From Hydra vulgaris (Eukaryota; Cnidaria; Hydrozoa; Anthoathecata; Hydridae): a stretch of 64,000 nt of DNA. The position numbers and the translations under genes are program-made. The first letter of the stretch is position 1; every line of letters starts with the position of its first letter. Below, piece after piece: positions 11,423-23,260 of the stretch. The stretch covers positions 51,075,001 through 51,139,000 of the forward strand of contig NC_088934.1 in the NCBI RefSeq assembly GCF_038396675.1, in the 5' to 3' direction. The notes under the pieces are model-generated. The model made no database searches. It was not told the origin of the DNA and was given only the letters and a program-made list of their open reading frames with translations.

Positions 11423-14000
11423 TTAATAAATATTTGCTACAGCTCTCAGACCTTTTTTTCGTGTTGATAAACACTTCCATGTGATAGATCCCTGTTTTAT
11501 AGCAAATATTTCAATTGCTCTTTGTTTAACTTCACTCTTTTTCAGCAGCCAATCCATTGTTTTATTAATTTTGCTTTTTACTTTACTGTCAAAAAAACCT
11601 ATTGTTGTATTAGGAGTCCTTTTGTTCTGAGCATCGTCCAAAACTAGAACTCTTTCACTATGCATATTATTCACTGGTGTTGAGGAAGCAGGGGTAGCAT
11701 TGCTTAAATTACCCGTTAAATACTGTTAAATTCAGTTGTCTCTCAAGCACAGCAAGAAATCCTGATGCTCATAATTTTGCAACGTTTTTAGAGGACTCCT
11801 CATGATTTTATTTTTTTATGGAAGCAAGAATAACATTATGAGATGATACTTCAGCTCATAATGTTATACTTGAAATGGGTCATCTCTAACAAGCTCAAGC
11901 CAGCTGAGACAAAGTTTCATCAGTGGGATCTGTAATTGTAAAATATTATTAAACAAGCATTTTATAAGTTTTATTTTTTAATATTATATAATATATATTA
12001 TAGTAATATTATATTATAGTATACTTCATTATAATGGACTATTTCACTATTTCATATTATATCATACTATTTCATTATAATACATTTAATATTTTTTATC
12101 ATATATAAAACTATTTTTAATTTGCTGCAAGTTTAAAAAGTTAAGAAATTGATATTATAATCAAAAGGAACTATAACATTTATTCCTACCATTTCCATGT
12201 GTAAATGTTTAACCTTGTTTTTATAAAATTGAGTCATTCAAAGCCCTGTAATTAATTTGCCATATAAAAATAAGACATACAATAAGACAATTAATAAACA
12301 ATAAGATAATTCTTTTATTTCAATTTAAGTAGCGTAAAAGATATTATTATATTTCATCCAGAATACAGTTCCTGCAAAGTGGAATAGTATATGAAGTCTG
12401 TTGCCAACATAACGCGCTATTGTACCCAGGCGAAGTCCAATGCTAATAAAAAATGTCTCAAAGCCTGCTGGGACGCCAGCTTTTATTTTGTACCTATAAA
12501 CAGAAACAATTGTATTATTGCAATTGAAAATGAACACAATTACAAAAAAATAAATTAAAAAAAAAAAATGTAGGCATTAAATACCTTAACTTTGAGACTG
12601 CATATAGTAGGTTCGCAGCTCTACCCTCTGTGCCATAAATTTCACCTTTGATGCCCATCTCACTATCATATTGGTGCAGCAATGCGCGCCTTTGTTGCAA
12701 GTCCCTCAAGAGGGTGAACATTGCAATTGAGTGCTAAAAGTTGCTTCCCGAAAAATGTGCTCAGTTCTTTATTAACACAATTTACAGATACTCTGTCTGC
12801 AAGTGTTGACTGAAATGTGTTTACAAACCTGTGAATGATAACATGTTGTTGGATGCCACTAAATATTAAATACGTTGATGCTAAGTCTTAAATAGCATTA
12901 TTTAAATGTTCCATATAATAATTCATTTTACCTACGATAATTCTGCTATTTGTATAGTTAATTGTTTTCTGGCAGATGATATATGACATTCATTTATATG
13001 AATTCCATCAATAGAGGTTGAGTCCCAAGAAAGAGTAGCAATAGCTGAAGAAAAGAAATAAATATGTTCTGCTACTTGGATATCAGAAATAACCCCTATT
13101 TCATAAGCTATCTGCGCAGATGTGGAAGGAACAGGAATGTTTACAACATATTTAAGTGTCAATTCCTTGATAATAAATTTGATCCAAATTCCAATACTTT
13201 TTATTGGAACCTGATTTAACAAGCACTTGTACACACATTTTCGTAGAGGTACACCATAACAAATGTGTTTTGACTCTGAAGTTTTTGCTGTTGCAATTTT
13301 TGTGGGAGAACTATTGTGCGTTAACTCTAATTTTACTTTTAGGTTATCGGCAACCATCTGCAAACAGGCATTCTCAGAATTTTTACATTTGATAACTCTT
13401 TTTAACTCCATTTGTTTCAGTTTATGTTTTGATACCAAGCAATGTGATAAACTTGTAGTTTTCTAATGACAATTTTGCTGTAAGAATGTTCTTATTTATA
13501 CAATTTTTTAAATTAGTTTTCTTTTTAGATTAACATTTTCATGTTTAACTAATCTTATCTGTTGTCTGAGATGATTAATAACTTTAGTACATTTTTTACA
13601 TTGCATTTCTATCTCAGATGTCTTTATTTTCTTTACATCAGAAAAATCATCATTATTAAATATAATTTTGCTATTTTGTGCTTAGCTGGAGTAACAACAA
13701 ATTTTTCTTTTAAAATTTTAATTATAGAATTTGTAATGATTATTAATCTTTTCTTAAGAACCTGAATTTTTTAGTTAAGCCTTTTTAGCTTGTTAATGAC
13801 AGTTTGAATTGTGCATTGGGTATTTCCAGAATTCATGATTTCTTGTTTCTTTTTTGCAGTGTTAAACATTTTTTTCTTTCTGAAAAATATGTGTAGATTT
13901 CAAAACCATTTCTAAACGGAAAAATGGTTTTGTCTGCTTTAAAAGAGTCTGTATAATTGTCAAACTCAAGTAAAGTCTTAACTGTTTGAAAAGTGTCCAT
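11423..14000 (-). pseudogene. Broken multi-exon gene of an unnamed repetitive family
   Basis: Pieces of one protein follow each other on the minus strand. An ATG at 14000 opens an N-terminal segment. A Lys-rich coiled-coil-like stretch lies near 13540-13630. The longest frame is 12932-13438 (168 residues, with SWDSTSIDGIHINECH), ending at a GTAAAA donor-like site. A piece near 12590-12840 reads LNCNVHPLEGLATK and then, one frame over, GRAANLLYAVSKLRY. A piece at about 12340-12495 behind a tatag acceptor has RYVGNRLHILFHFAG. The last block is 11423-11935, with PNTTIGFFDSKVKSKINKTMDWL. I recognise this order from multi-copy uncharacterised proteins of cnidarians and other invertebrates, but I cannot name a function or a transposon superfamily. 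At least three frameshifts make it a pseudogene. Confidence 0.6.
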
Positions 14001-14106
14001 TTTGACAAGCAAATCTTGAGTATTGTACTTCTAAGATATTAAAAAAATACACAGTATATAAAACTTGTACCAGAAAAAATCTGCGCAGACATTTTAAAGG
14101 ATATTT

Positions 14107-14180
14107 ATTAAACTATAGTATTTCGATATTGAATGTTATTTTGAAATAACATTTAATATCGAAATACAATAGTTTAATAT
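14107..14180. repeat. AT-rich hairpin
   Basis: Arms of about 35 bp pair almost fully around 14142: 'gtatttcgatatt' is mirrored by 'aatatcgaaatac'. The wider 14001-15740 stretch holds no recognisable gene. Confidence 0.7.
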
Positions 14181-15744
14181 ATATATTTTGAAAGTACGTA
14201 TATTAATATTCTTAAATATCACTTAGGAAAGTTTGTGAAGTTTAGTACATGAGAACGTGCTCACTTTGCGTTTTACACTTGACATCAGCTTTGCACAGTC
14301 ATCGGCTGGGCTTTCTTGGTAGCTCTAATCCTTTTATTTTTGAAGTCTTTAATGTTTTTGGCTTCTTTTACATTGAACATTAGTTTTCTTTTGACAAGAG
14401 CCCAATATATTTTTAAAGAACGAAGTTCGGGACAATTCGGTGATTGGATTTGATTGGTTATTTAAAATGATGCACGGTTTCTGTAAACACCACATCAGAA
14501 CACGTGCAGATTTTTTCTGGCACATGCCTTACAATACAATGTTGTTTTGAAATTACATACAACTATAGTTATAATAATCCTGTAATAGGCTATGACACAA
14601 TTATTATTACTAGCAGAAAGCAACCCGTAATACGGGTTACGGTTGGTCTGTTACTTAATTTATAGTGGCTGTTTTCCACAATTTAAAGTTGCGAAACCTT
14701 AACGAATACCACGTAAGAAAAACGCCTTCAAATTAAAAAGTTAAACCATCTGCAAAATTAAAATAAATTAATTTACCAATTATTTAACGTTGTTTGAGTA
14801 ATTTACAACTGACATAGGTCATATCAGTGTATGGCAGAACCATTTTCCTAGACATTACTAAGTTCAACACATTACGTTTTTAGTTACTGACACAAAATAA
14901 TAACAATTCATCATGCTTTAAATTGACGAAAAAGTAAAGCTAAATTCTTGTTAAATTTTTTATAACATGAACTTTAATTAATAAAATTAATATGAAGTAT
15001 ATTTTGACACTAATAAATGACAGTATATTTGAAGTATATTTTCTTATATATTTTGACTCTAATAAAGGACCTCCCCTCCTCGTTTTTGTCTTAATGGTGG
15101 CCAGGTGAATAAAGTTATTTTTATTAAGAGTAATCAAGTTTTTGAAGAAGACTTTTTACCAAAATAGTAAAATGTAAAACAATGATTTACCTTTTTAAGA
15201 ATTTTTTCTTTTTAATATTTATAAGAATTTAACATATATAAAAATTTTTTCTTTCCTCAAAAGTGTTGCAAATGCAAACTAAGCTAATTAGTTAGTTAAA
15301 CCCGTTATAAAATTTAAGCAACTTCGTATTTGACAAATGCGCAAAATTACAATATTCTCCATGTATTTAAAGGTTTTTAGTTTGTTTTTAGTTGCGACCC
15401 CTCTTTAAAAACATCCCTTAAGTTACGTACGACAAATTATTATGCATAAAAAAGAAAAATTAAAAAAAAATTGAACTAATTGCATATATTTATATCATTT
15501 TAACTGACAAAAAATTTACAATAAAAGGAAATCAGGTTTTTTTTAAAAATCGTATAAATGCGTTAATCGTAAATCTTAAACAAACAAAAAAATGGAATTA
15601 TGGTACCATAATTACAAAAAAATAAATTAAAAAAAAAAAAAAACCACATAAAAACTCAAAATCGATTTACCTATTTAAAGTAAACTATGTTGACATGGCA
15701 GTTAATATAAACATTTATCGAAAATGTAACTATAAAATCTGTTT
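14181..15744. other. Non-coding AT-rich stretch
   Basis: No domain and no long open frame were found. A small palindrome (aacccgtaatacgggtt, near 14624-14640) is the only structure noted. Confidence 0.4.
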
Positions 15745-16400
15745 TCAAGTACAAAAGGATTAACAATACTAAAAAAAAATAAAAATCAAATTAAGATATA
15801 AACTGCATTTTTAGCAAAATGTTGTCTTGGCTTTTAGTAAATAAATAAAAGCAGTAAGTTCCAATAATGAAACTACCAATTATTCAATTTTTAACCATAC
15901 ACATCAACGTGAAGGTAAGCTAAGCAGTCTATCAACACAAAACATCACAACAATAACACATAACAATAGAATATTTACACCTTTGATCCTAAAATCCAGC
16001 GAAAATAACAAACCAAATTAAAATATGAATGACAAAATTAGAAAACCAATTTTAAGCTAACTATATTTATCTCTTTACTAAACATATAAATGCATTAAAG
16101 TATGTTTGCTTTTATATTCAATATTAGTTATTCAATTACTTCAAATGTAGGACATTAAAACGCCCAAGATTTAAAGATCAAGGTTGCATACTCTCGCATA
16201 CACATTACGCTAAACATTAACAGATATTAGGTTTTTCCAGAATAATTAAAAGAAGGCTAAACAACACAACCTAGCTCTAAAGCAGTAACACCGCTTGGCA
16301 CTAAATACTGCCAAGTCACACCTCTGCTATAAGTACACCGCTTGGCTGGCAAGGTTATCAATCTTGCTCAACATAATGCCAAGTCACACCACTTTGAAAA
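15745..16400. repeat. Helitron-flanking direct repeat, copy 1
   Basis: Blocks such as 'caaaatgttgt(c/a)', 'taatgaaactacc', 'cagaata' and 'acaccgcttg' recur in the same order at 17760-18520. Near its end are two imperfect copies of a unit starting acaccgcttggc and closing tgccaagtcacacc (about 16288-16322 and 16334-16389), each able to form a cttggc/gccaag stem. Confidence 0.55.
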
Positions 16401-16546
16401 CATGGAAACAACATAATTTTAACATATATACAACTTTAAACATATATGGTTTTATACAACAAATATAAACACATTTTATAACAATATTAAATGACAGATA
16501 TATTTATCAAAAACTATGAAAAAATATATTAAAATAATAAACAAAG

Positions 16547-17718
16547 TTATACATACAAAATGTGCTCACAACCTACAAACAGTAAATTTTCGAAATGAAA
16601 ATCTAAAGACCATAAATAATGAACATTAAAACTTATAACATTATTTGTGTAACACTTTCCACCTACCATACCTTGAATGAGATGTTTATCAATTTTGAAA
16701 AACAAACTATTAAATGCTCTTGTTCTTGAACATGCAACATATAGTTGACCATGAGAGAAACACGATTTTTTGAGATATACCCCAACTCTATCAAATGTTT
16801 GACCTTGACTTTTATTAATTGTCATTGAATTAGCCAATCTGACAGGAAACTGACGACGTTTTAGAACAAAAAGTAAATTAGAATCTGATGGAGCCGACTG
16901 AATTCGAGGAACAACCTGTTTACCACCGGAAACACCTGTCAAAACCTCTGCATCAATATAATTATTTTGAAGAGCACTAACTTTCATTCGAGTACCATTG
17001 CATAGCCCAGCTTTGAGATCTAAATTCCTAAGTAGCATAATTACACAACCAATTTTCAATTTTAAACAATGAGGTGGCATACCTGAAGGAGTTAAGCTAT
17101 TCAAAAACTCAACAGGAAAGTTATTTCTTTCATTAAGGTCATCAGTATCAATTTGATCAGTACTTACATAAATTTTGACCTCACCCGGCAGACATTCAAG
17201 CACTTCTTCATTGATTGATAATGAATCAACATTAGTTGGTGTTAAAATCACGCGTTTAGAATCATCATTTTGATCAGCATCTCCAAAAATCTTTTCAACA
17301 ATCGATTCATTTTCTCTAATAATGCACTGATTTGGTATTTCAATGCATCCTTTAAAAGGATCCTCCTCTTTGATAGGCATTGTTCCACTACCAAGTTTTA
17401 ATAGCCATTGGGAAAATTCTCTTTTCCCATCATGTACTCTCATATTTTCAGTTAATGTAAATTTCTGCACCCATCGCCACTGTAAGGAACATTTTATACA
17501 CGATTCTACAATTTCAGCTGGTTGTCCTCTTTTTACAATAGGCAGTATTTGCCTGAAGTCACCACCAAAAAGAATGGCTTTTCCTCCAAACGGAAAGTTG
17601 TTGTTGCAAACATCTTTTAACAACCTATCAATTGCATTTAAGGTATGTTTAGGTATCATAAATGTTTCATCAAGCAAAAACAAACTTGTTTTAAAAAATG
17701 CCCATGTATAGAGTTAGG
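16547..17718 (-). pseudogene. Helitron PIF1-like helicase, C-terminal fragment
   Basis: An open frame of 378 codons (16547-17683, with about 12 more open codons upstream) carries the second half of a PIF1/RecD-type helicase as found at the end of Helitron Rep-helicase proteins. It has a Walker B-like LLDETFMIPK, the GGDFRQILPI motif, TENMR, LTPTN, MTINKSQGQTFDRVGVYL and the closing LYVACSRTR. The Walker A region, the HUH Rep domain and a convincing start codon are missing: upstream of the Walker B segment the frame meets a stop at about 17719. In the family the protein nicks and unwinds DNA for rolling-circle transposition. The fragment is free of internal stops, so truncation may be recent, or earlier exons may lie outside recognition. 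Confidence 0.8.
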
Positions 17719-17759
17719 GATTACATTACATTTTTACAGAAACATTTTTTTCAAAGAGC

Positions 17760-18520
17760 AAAGGTTTTAACAATACTATAGATAAATTTTTTTAATAACA
17801 AAATGTTGTCATGGCTTTTATCCCAATTAATAAAAGCATGTGAACTACCCATAAATATATTTTAACGGTAGACCCCATCTAAGAATTATAATAACTTATA
17901 TTTTCAATATTAACATCTAAAACACGAAGCTTTAAATTTAAAAGTACAATTTAAAAAAAGGTTACAATTAACTAATCACTTAATAAAATTTTAAAAAGAT
18001 TTTATATTACCTATCAATTTAAGCTACTTAACATTATCTACCTAATGTCAACTTAAACATTTTTACTCGTACCATAAAAGGTCATGACTTCTTTAAGAAA
18101 ACACTTGGTTAAGAAAAGTCTGGAGACTACTTAAAAACTAAGAAATAGTGTATTTTACAGAATACAGAATTGTAACTAATATCGAACAATAGGTATAACT
18201 ATGCGCACTAATAATAATATTCACTGTGCTATTTCAGATAAAAGTCACTAATTTATGTTTCTGCTTGAAGAAATTATATTAATGTATTTATATTGACAAA
18301 CAAAAGTAGCGAGTTCTAGTAATGAAACTACCTATTAATCATTTTTAACAACAGACACTATCATAAAGATAAGCCAAAGGTAACAACATTACACAAAAAT
18401 TTATTAAAGATGTTATGTATTTTCAGAATAGTTATATTGAAGGCTAGACTACACTTACACCTAAAGAAGTAACACCGCTTGACTGGTAAGGTTGACGAAT
18501 CTTGCTCTAGATCTATATCT
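17760..18520. repeat. Helitron-flanking direct repeat, copy 2
   Basis: Shares ordered blocks with 15745-16400, interrupted by extra sequence at about 17850-18280. The final block 'acaccgcttgactggtaagg' matches the 16334 block with a few changes. The two copies flank the helicase fragment, so they are either parts of two Helitron copies or a duplication around one. Confidence 0.5.
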
Positions 18521-19027
18521 CAAATATATTGTGTGTTATAGTTATACTAACTATAAGACACAATAATTTTTTAAAATTTTATTTAACATATAAAAACACC
18601 TCATTTAAAAATCGTGTGCACATTAGATAAAATACATTTCATACTATTATAAAAACATCTATATAAAAACATTTATAAAACAACTATATAACATATATCA
18701 TCACATACACGTATTTATCTTTTTAACTTTGAGCATAGTATAAACATATATGCAAACCTTTAACAACTATAAAACAACATTTATTAGCATCAATTATATT
18801 TAATGTAACAAAGAATGCAGACTACAATTCACAACATTGGAATGAAAAAGATGAAATCATTTAAGAACAAAATCAAAAATTTCTAATAAACAAAAATACA
18901 GATACCTTAAAAAGAAGCATAACACAACATTCTTTTGACAAATTCCAGGAGAATTTTTTTTAATTTTTCTATTCCTTATTTTTTTGTTAACTTATTTAAA
19001 CAAAATAGATCAATAAATAAATAAGAT
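18521..19027. other. AT-rich spacer
   Basis: No gene, repeat family or RNA motif was recognised. Confidence 0.4.
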
Positions 19028-19047
19028 GAATAAAAAAACAACTTTTT

Positions 19048-19095
19048 TACGGTACTTAAAGTTTCGTGCCGTTTGCGGCACTCATCAGCCATATA
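19048..19095 (-). ncRNA. Hammerhead ribozyme (type I), intact core
   Basis: On the minus strand the order is TATGG, CTGATGA, stem II GTGCCG-CAAA-CGGCAC, GAAA, a short stem III (ACTTTAAGT) and cleavage triplet GTA, then CCGTA, which pairs back with TATGG (one G-U). All core bases CUGAUGA and GAAA are present, and 10.1-11.1 is the preferred G-C. Stem III is only about three pairs, as in the hammerheads known from Penelope-like elements. Predicted role: self-cleavage of the element's RNA. Confidence 0.85.
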
Positions 19096-19360
19096 TGGCT
19101 AATATAATAATTGGTTGAAGGAAAATGAGAATGGGAAATTTTTGCAAAAATTTATTTGTTGAAGTCAAAGTATTTTTAATTAAACAGTATAGCAAATTGT
19201 TAAATAATACTTAAATAATACCAACAAAGTTATATTCGTTATAAAGTACGTTATGCATAAATTAAAATTAAAAATCTCAGTGCAAGAGAGCCATTGATTT
19301 ATTTCTTCTATTTGAAAGTTAAATTCAGCATGACGTTATTTTTTTAAATTCTTGGAAATA

Positions 19361-19406
19361 TATGGCTGATGAGTGCCGCAAATGGCATAAAACTTTAAGT
19401 ACCATA
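19361..19406 (+). ncRNA. Hammerhead ribozyme, core mutated
   Basis: Mirror copy of the previous motif. Stem I (TATGG/CCATA) is perfect and CTGATGA is kept. Stem II GTGCCG/TGGCAT keeps pairing with wobbles. The core GAAA reads AAAA, so G12, needed for catalysis in the family, is lost. Probably inactive. Confidence 0.75.
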
Positions 19407-19442
19407 AAAAAGTTGTTTTTTTTTTTTCATCTTACTTTTTTC

Positions 19443-19444
<2 letters not shown>

Positions 19445-19531
<87 letters not shown>
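19445..19531. repeat. (TA)n microsatellite
   Basis: Almost pure TA array directly outside the left inverted repeat of the Penelope-like element. Open frames reading YIYIYI in such arrays are artefacts. Confidence 0.95.
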
Positions 19532-19541
<10 letters not shown>

Positions 19542-19575
19542 AATAGTAGAAAATCACTTAACAAAAAATTTTTTC

Positions 19576-19621
19576 AATTTACACTGTGTTTCATCAACAA
19601 AGATTCTTCATAAATGAATGA
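19576..19621 (-). ncRNA. Hammerhead ribozyme relic in left inverted repeat
   Basis: Reverse-strand counterpart of the 21601 ribozyme. Stem I half TTCATTT, stem II ATC/GAT and GAAA are recognisable, but the CTGATGA core reads ATGAAGA. Inactive by inspection. Confidence 0.7.
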
Positions 19622-19757
19622 TCAATTTAATAAAACTTCAATTTATACAAAAATTAAATTACAGGAAGTCGCAAATGTCTTGACTACTAGTTCTTATGAA
19701 CAAGCCCCTAAAAATTTGGAAAACGCCATTAATTTAGAAGCGCAAAGTATTGCTAAA

Positions 19758-21404
19758 AAATAAACCTTGATAACAGAATCGAATCAACTGCCCCTGCTCA
19801 AGCCTTCGTAACACTAAAAGACCATAAACCAAATTTTCAGAACAAACTTCTTCGTAGGTTATTAGTTCCCTCAAAAAGTGGTATTGGACATGTAAGAAAA
19901 ACTAAATTGGACAAAATTAATAATATTCTTAGAAATAAATTAAATTTGCAACAGTGGAAAAATACCACTTATGTTATAAATTGGTTCTCCATAATTGAAA
20001 ATAAAAATGACTATACATTTATTCAGTTTGACATTAACGATTTTTACCCCTCAATAACTGCAGATATTTTAGATAAGACAATTAAATTTGCAAAAAGCCA
20101 CACAGTTATTCCTGGTGACACAATCCGTATAAAAAAACATTGTAGAAAGACCTTACTTTATTTTAATAAGGAAACTTGGAAAAAGAAAAACATACATGAC
20201 TGCTTTAATGTAACAATGGGCAGTTATGACGGAGCAGAAATTTGTGAATTTGTTGGACTATATGTTTTAGATTTGTTAAGTTAAATAATCAATATAAAAT
20301 ATTTAGGCCTTTATCGCGACGATGGTTTAATAGTAATGCGTAGAAAATCTGGTCCACAGCTCGATAAAATTAGAAAGGATATAAAAATTTTCAAAAATAT
20401 TGGCTTTCAAATCGAAATAAACATAAATTTAAAAATTGTGAAGTTTCTTGATGTCAAATTTTATCTCTCTGAAAATTCATATAAGCCTTTCAAAAAACCA
20501 AACGATGAATTATTTTATATTAATATTAACTCAAATCATCCACCCCAAATTCTAAAACAAATCCCGATAATTAATAGCAGATTAAACCAAAACTCCTCTA
20601 ATGAAAATGTGTTCAATTCCTCAAAACGAATATTTAAAGATGCCCTAAAAAAAAGTGGTTTTGAAAATTTTGAACTAAAATTTGACCCTGAAAAAAAGAA
20701 TACAATTAAACGAAATAGAACTAGAAATGTAATTTGGCTCAACATATAGCAAAAATATAGCAAAAATGCTTCCACTAACATAGGAAAAGTGTTCTTAAAA
20801 TTGGTCGATAAGCATTTCCCGCCCTCTAATAAATTGTATAAAATTTTTAATTGAAATACAATTAAAGTTAGCTACAGTTGCCCAAAAATATGGAAAGAAT
20901 TATAAAAGGTCATAATAATGCTTTGTAAGCAAAAAAGATATCCTAAATGAATAAACTCCAGAAAATTGTAATTGTAAACAAAAGAACAATTGTCCGATGA
21001 GTGGAAGTTGTTTATCAAAAAATGTGGTATATAAATGTGTTGTTTCCTCTAAGAATGTACCCGATAAACAATATATTGGCAGAACAGAGGGTGAATGGAA
21101 AAAACGTTTTGCCAATCATAAGCAATCTTTTAAAAATAAAAAGAATTCAAAAGATACCATGCTTTCAATATTTATATGGGAATTTAAATTGAAAAATATC
21201 GATGATTTCATACTGAATTGGTCCATCCTTAAAACAGCGCCTGCATATAACAGCATTTTTAAAAAATGCATACTATGCTTACAAGAAAGATTTGAATTAA
21301 TTACACATGCAAACCAAGAATGCTTATTAAACAAAAAATCGGAATTAGTTTCTAAATGTAGGCACGAAAATAAGTTTCTCCTAAAATACTATAAAAATAA
21401 ATGA
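19758..21404 (+). pseudogene. Penelope-like RT/GIY-YIG polyprotein, broken
   Basis: Coding similarity starts at about 19758 (AFVTLKDHKPNF, SKSGIGHV). It runs through an RT core (FIQFDINDFYPSI, KHCRKTLLYF, VTMGSYDGAE) to a stop near 20282. It resumes in another frame with YRDDGL, the RT metal site, at about 20310-20330, and continues to 20749 (GFQIEININLKIVKFLDV, NSNHPPQI). The C-terminal part lies near 20960-21404: a CNCKQKNNC zinc-binding stretch, then a GIY-YIG nuclease-like domain with VVYKCVV, QYIGRTEGEWKKRFANHKQSF and IWEFK. The motif reads YIGRT, as usual for this group. The family reverse-transcribes at nicked DNA made by its own nuclease. At least two frameshifts and one stop inactivate this copy. 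Confidence 0.85.
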
Positions 21405-21600
21405 GTTCAAATAATATTTACATTAAATACCCTTTTTAAAAAAAATATTTTAAAGAAAAGCATTAGTAAAAATTTCTAAAGAATTCTTTTTATAATAGTG
21501 TCAGCAAATTTCACAAATGTGTGCAAAAACAGTAGTTTAGACATTTGCAAATTCCTGTAATTTAATTTTTGTATAAATTGAAGTTTTATTAATTTGATCA

Positions 21601-21646
21601 TTCATTTCTGATGAATCTTTATTGATGAAACCCAGTGTAAAATGAA
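21601..21646 (+). ncRNA. Hammerhead ribozyme in right inverted repeat, core intact
   Basis: Order on the plus strand: TTCATTT (stem I), CTGATGA, stem II ATC-TTTATT-GAT, GAAA, short stem III (ACCCAGTGT), cleavage triplet GTA, then AAATGAA, which pairs perfectly over 7 bp with TTCATTT. The core is complete. Weaker points are the 3-bp stem II with A-U at 10.1-11.1 and a stem III of about two pairs. It lies downstream of and in the same sense as the RT gene. Confidence 0.75.
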
Positions 21647-21745
21647 AAAAAATTTTTGTTAAGTTATTTTCTACTTATATAAAATTGCTCTGTTCTTTAA
21701 AGAACATTGAGCACTCTATTGTGTAGAATACATTTTAAAGTTGCT

Positions 21746-21864
<119 letters not shown>

Positions 21865-22479
21865 AAATTGTGTTATACATATATATATACATATAAGTAC
21901 AACATAATTTATACTAAATTAGAATAAATTCTAATTTAAATTTGATCTTAATTTCATAAAAGAAGGAAAAAATAAAGAGACAAAAATTCGGCACAAGTAC
22001 TTTAAATTTGACTTGAAAGTCATAGCCGTGACCTACACTTTTGTTTTTGAAAATAAAACAAAAATTATTTTCAAAAAATACTTGTCTCACTGTACCTGGC
22101 ATACATCTTAAAAACCAAAGAAATGGTAAACAATTTTGAACCACATCCGAACTAAAGTACCATAATATATGTACCTTTTCAAATTTTTAAAAAACCAAAC
22201 CTAATCAAAATGATATAAATTTTGAACTTACCTATAATTTATAGGTATTTTTTTATCGTATAAAAAAACGCAGATTTCATTTAACGAAGTTAAATCCTGA
22301 ATCAAGAAACTTGGAGAAAAATAGAAACTGTAGCTTAAACAAGAATACTTCAACGCTGTTTATGATTGTTCTGGAAATGTCTTGTTTTACAAAATATTAT
22401 AAATGAATTGGAATTGTTGACAAGCACAACAAAAAATCACGTTACCGCTCGCCAAAAAAACCGATCTAAAATCGTTCTA

Positions 22480-23260
22480 AAAACGCGGAAGCAAGAAGCC
22501 TCAATCAAAGTATTTACAAAATTTCTAAAAAATATTACTTATAAAGATAAAAAAATATACAAAAATTACTGAAATTTTTATGAAAATAAAAAAAAATTAC
22601 CTCCAAAATAGTTTTTAACGCTAAATTATTAGGAAAAGAGACAAAAAAAAAAAACATACAAAAAACATGGCATGTTATTAATTAAATAATAGAAAAAACA
22701 ACAGTATAAAAAATATTCCACCAAAAAACTTCTGAAAAACGGAAAATTGGTTTATGAAAAATCGTCTATTGCTGAGAAACATTTCAGCTTCTTTGTTAAT
22801 ATTGGGCCAATCTTAGCTAAAATAATTCTGCTGAGCTCATCAAGTTTTAAATCTAATTTAAAAAGGTTGAATATTAAAACGAGCAAAACTAATCTTAAAC
22901 TTTGCAGGTTTTGATAAATTTAGCCTCAATTATGTAAAATCTGTATTTGATATCATTGAACCATCGTTATTTCATATCTTTAAACTTTCTTGAAAATCAG
23001 GTGTTGTTTCAGATAATTTAAAAAGTGCCCAATTTATCCCATTTTTTGAAGGAGATTATTTCAATATTTTAAGCTTTTGACAAATTTCTATCTTGCCTGG
23101 CTTTTCAAATATACTTAAGCCTATAATGTACAACAGAATCTACGTGGTAGAGTCTACAATGATCTAACAATTAAAGACAAGGTGTCAAAAAAATTGCTAC
23201 ACCTAATCACGCCTTAGTCGAGCTAGTCAACGATATATCTGACGCTCCACAGTGGGCCAG
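22480..23260 (+). pseudogene. CR1/Jockey LINE ORF2 fossil
   Basis: Fragments in shifting frames match the middle of the ORF2 seen intact at 50555: a KQEASIKVFTKFLK stretch (about 22490-22570), IAEKHFSFFVNIGP (about 22770), NYVKSVFDIIEPSLFHIFKLS (about 22930), SILPGFSNILKPIMYNRIY (about 23090-23150) and ALVELVNDISD (about 23215). It covers the linker and first RT motifs. No catalytic motif remains. Confidence 0.75.

Larger units (their letters stand above)
19028..19430. repeat. Inverted-repeat segment beside the Penelope-like element
   Basis: About 65 bp at 19031-19095 are mirrored at 19361-19428 with few mismatches. Each arm contains one hammerhead ribozyme motif pointing outward from the segment. 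The interior (about 19130-19350) has no coding potential. It looks like a terminal-repeat piece of a second Penelope-like element or a non-autonomous derivative. Confidence 0.7.
19537..21686 (+). mobile_element. Penelope-like retroelement with inverted ends
   Basis: About 125 bp at 19540-19665 recur as the reverse complement at 21558-21683 with few differences, framing an RT plus GIY-YIG coding region. Inverted terminal copies and hammerhead motifs are known traits of Penelope-like elements. (TA)n arrays lie outside both ends (19445-19531, 21749-21860), so the element probably sits in a TA-rich target. Confidence 0.85.

Noticed and set aside
19362-19613. Open frames of alternating Tyr and Ile over (TA)n arrays (also 49423-49626, 57907-58200, 61483-61968)
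   Set aside because: They are simple translations of TA microsatellites; no coding evidence.
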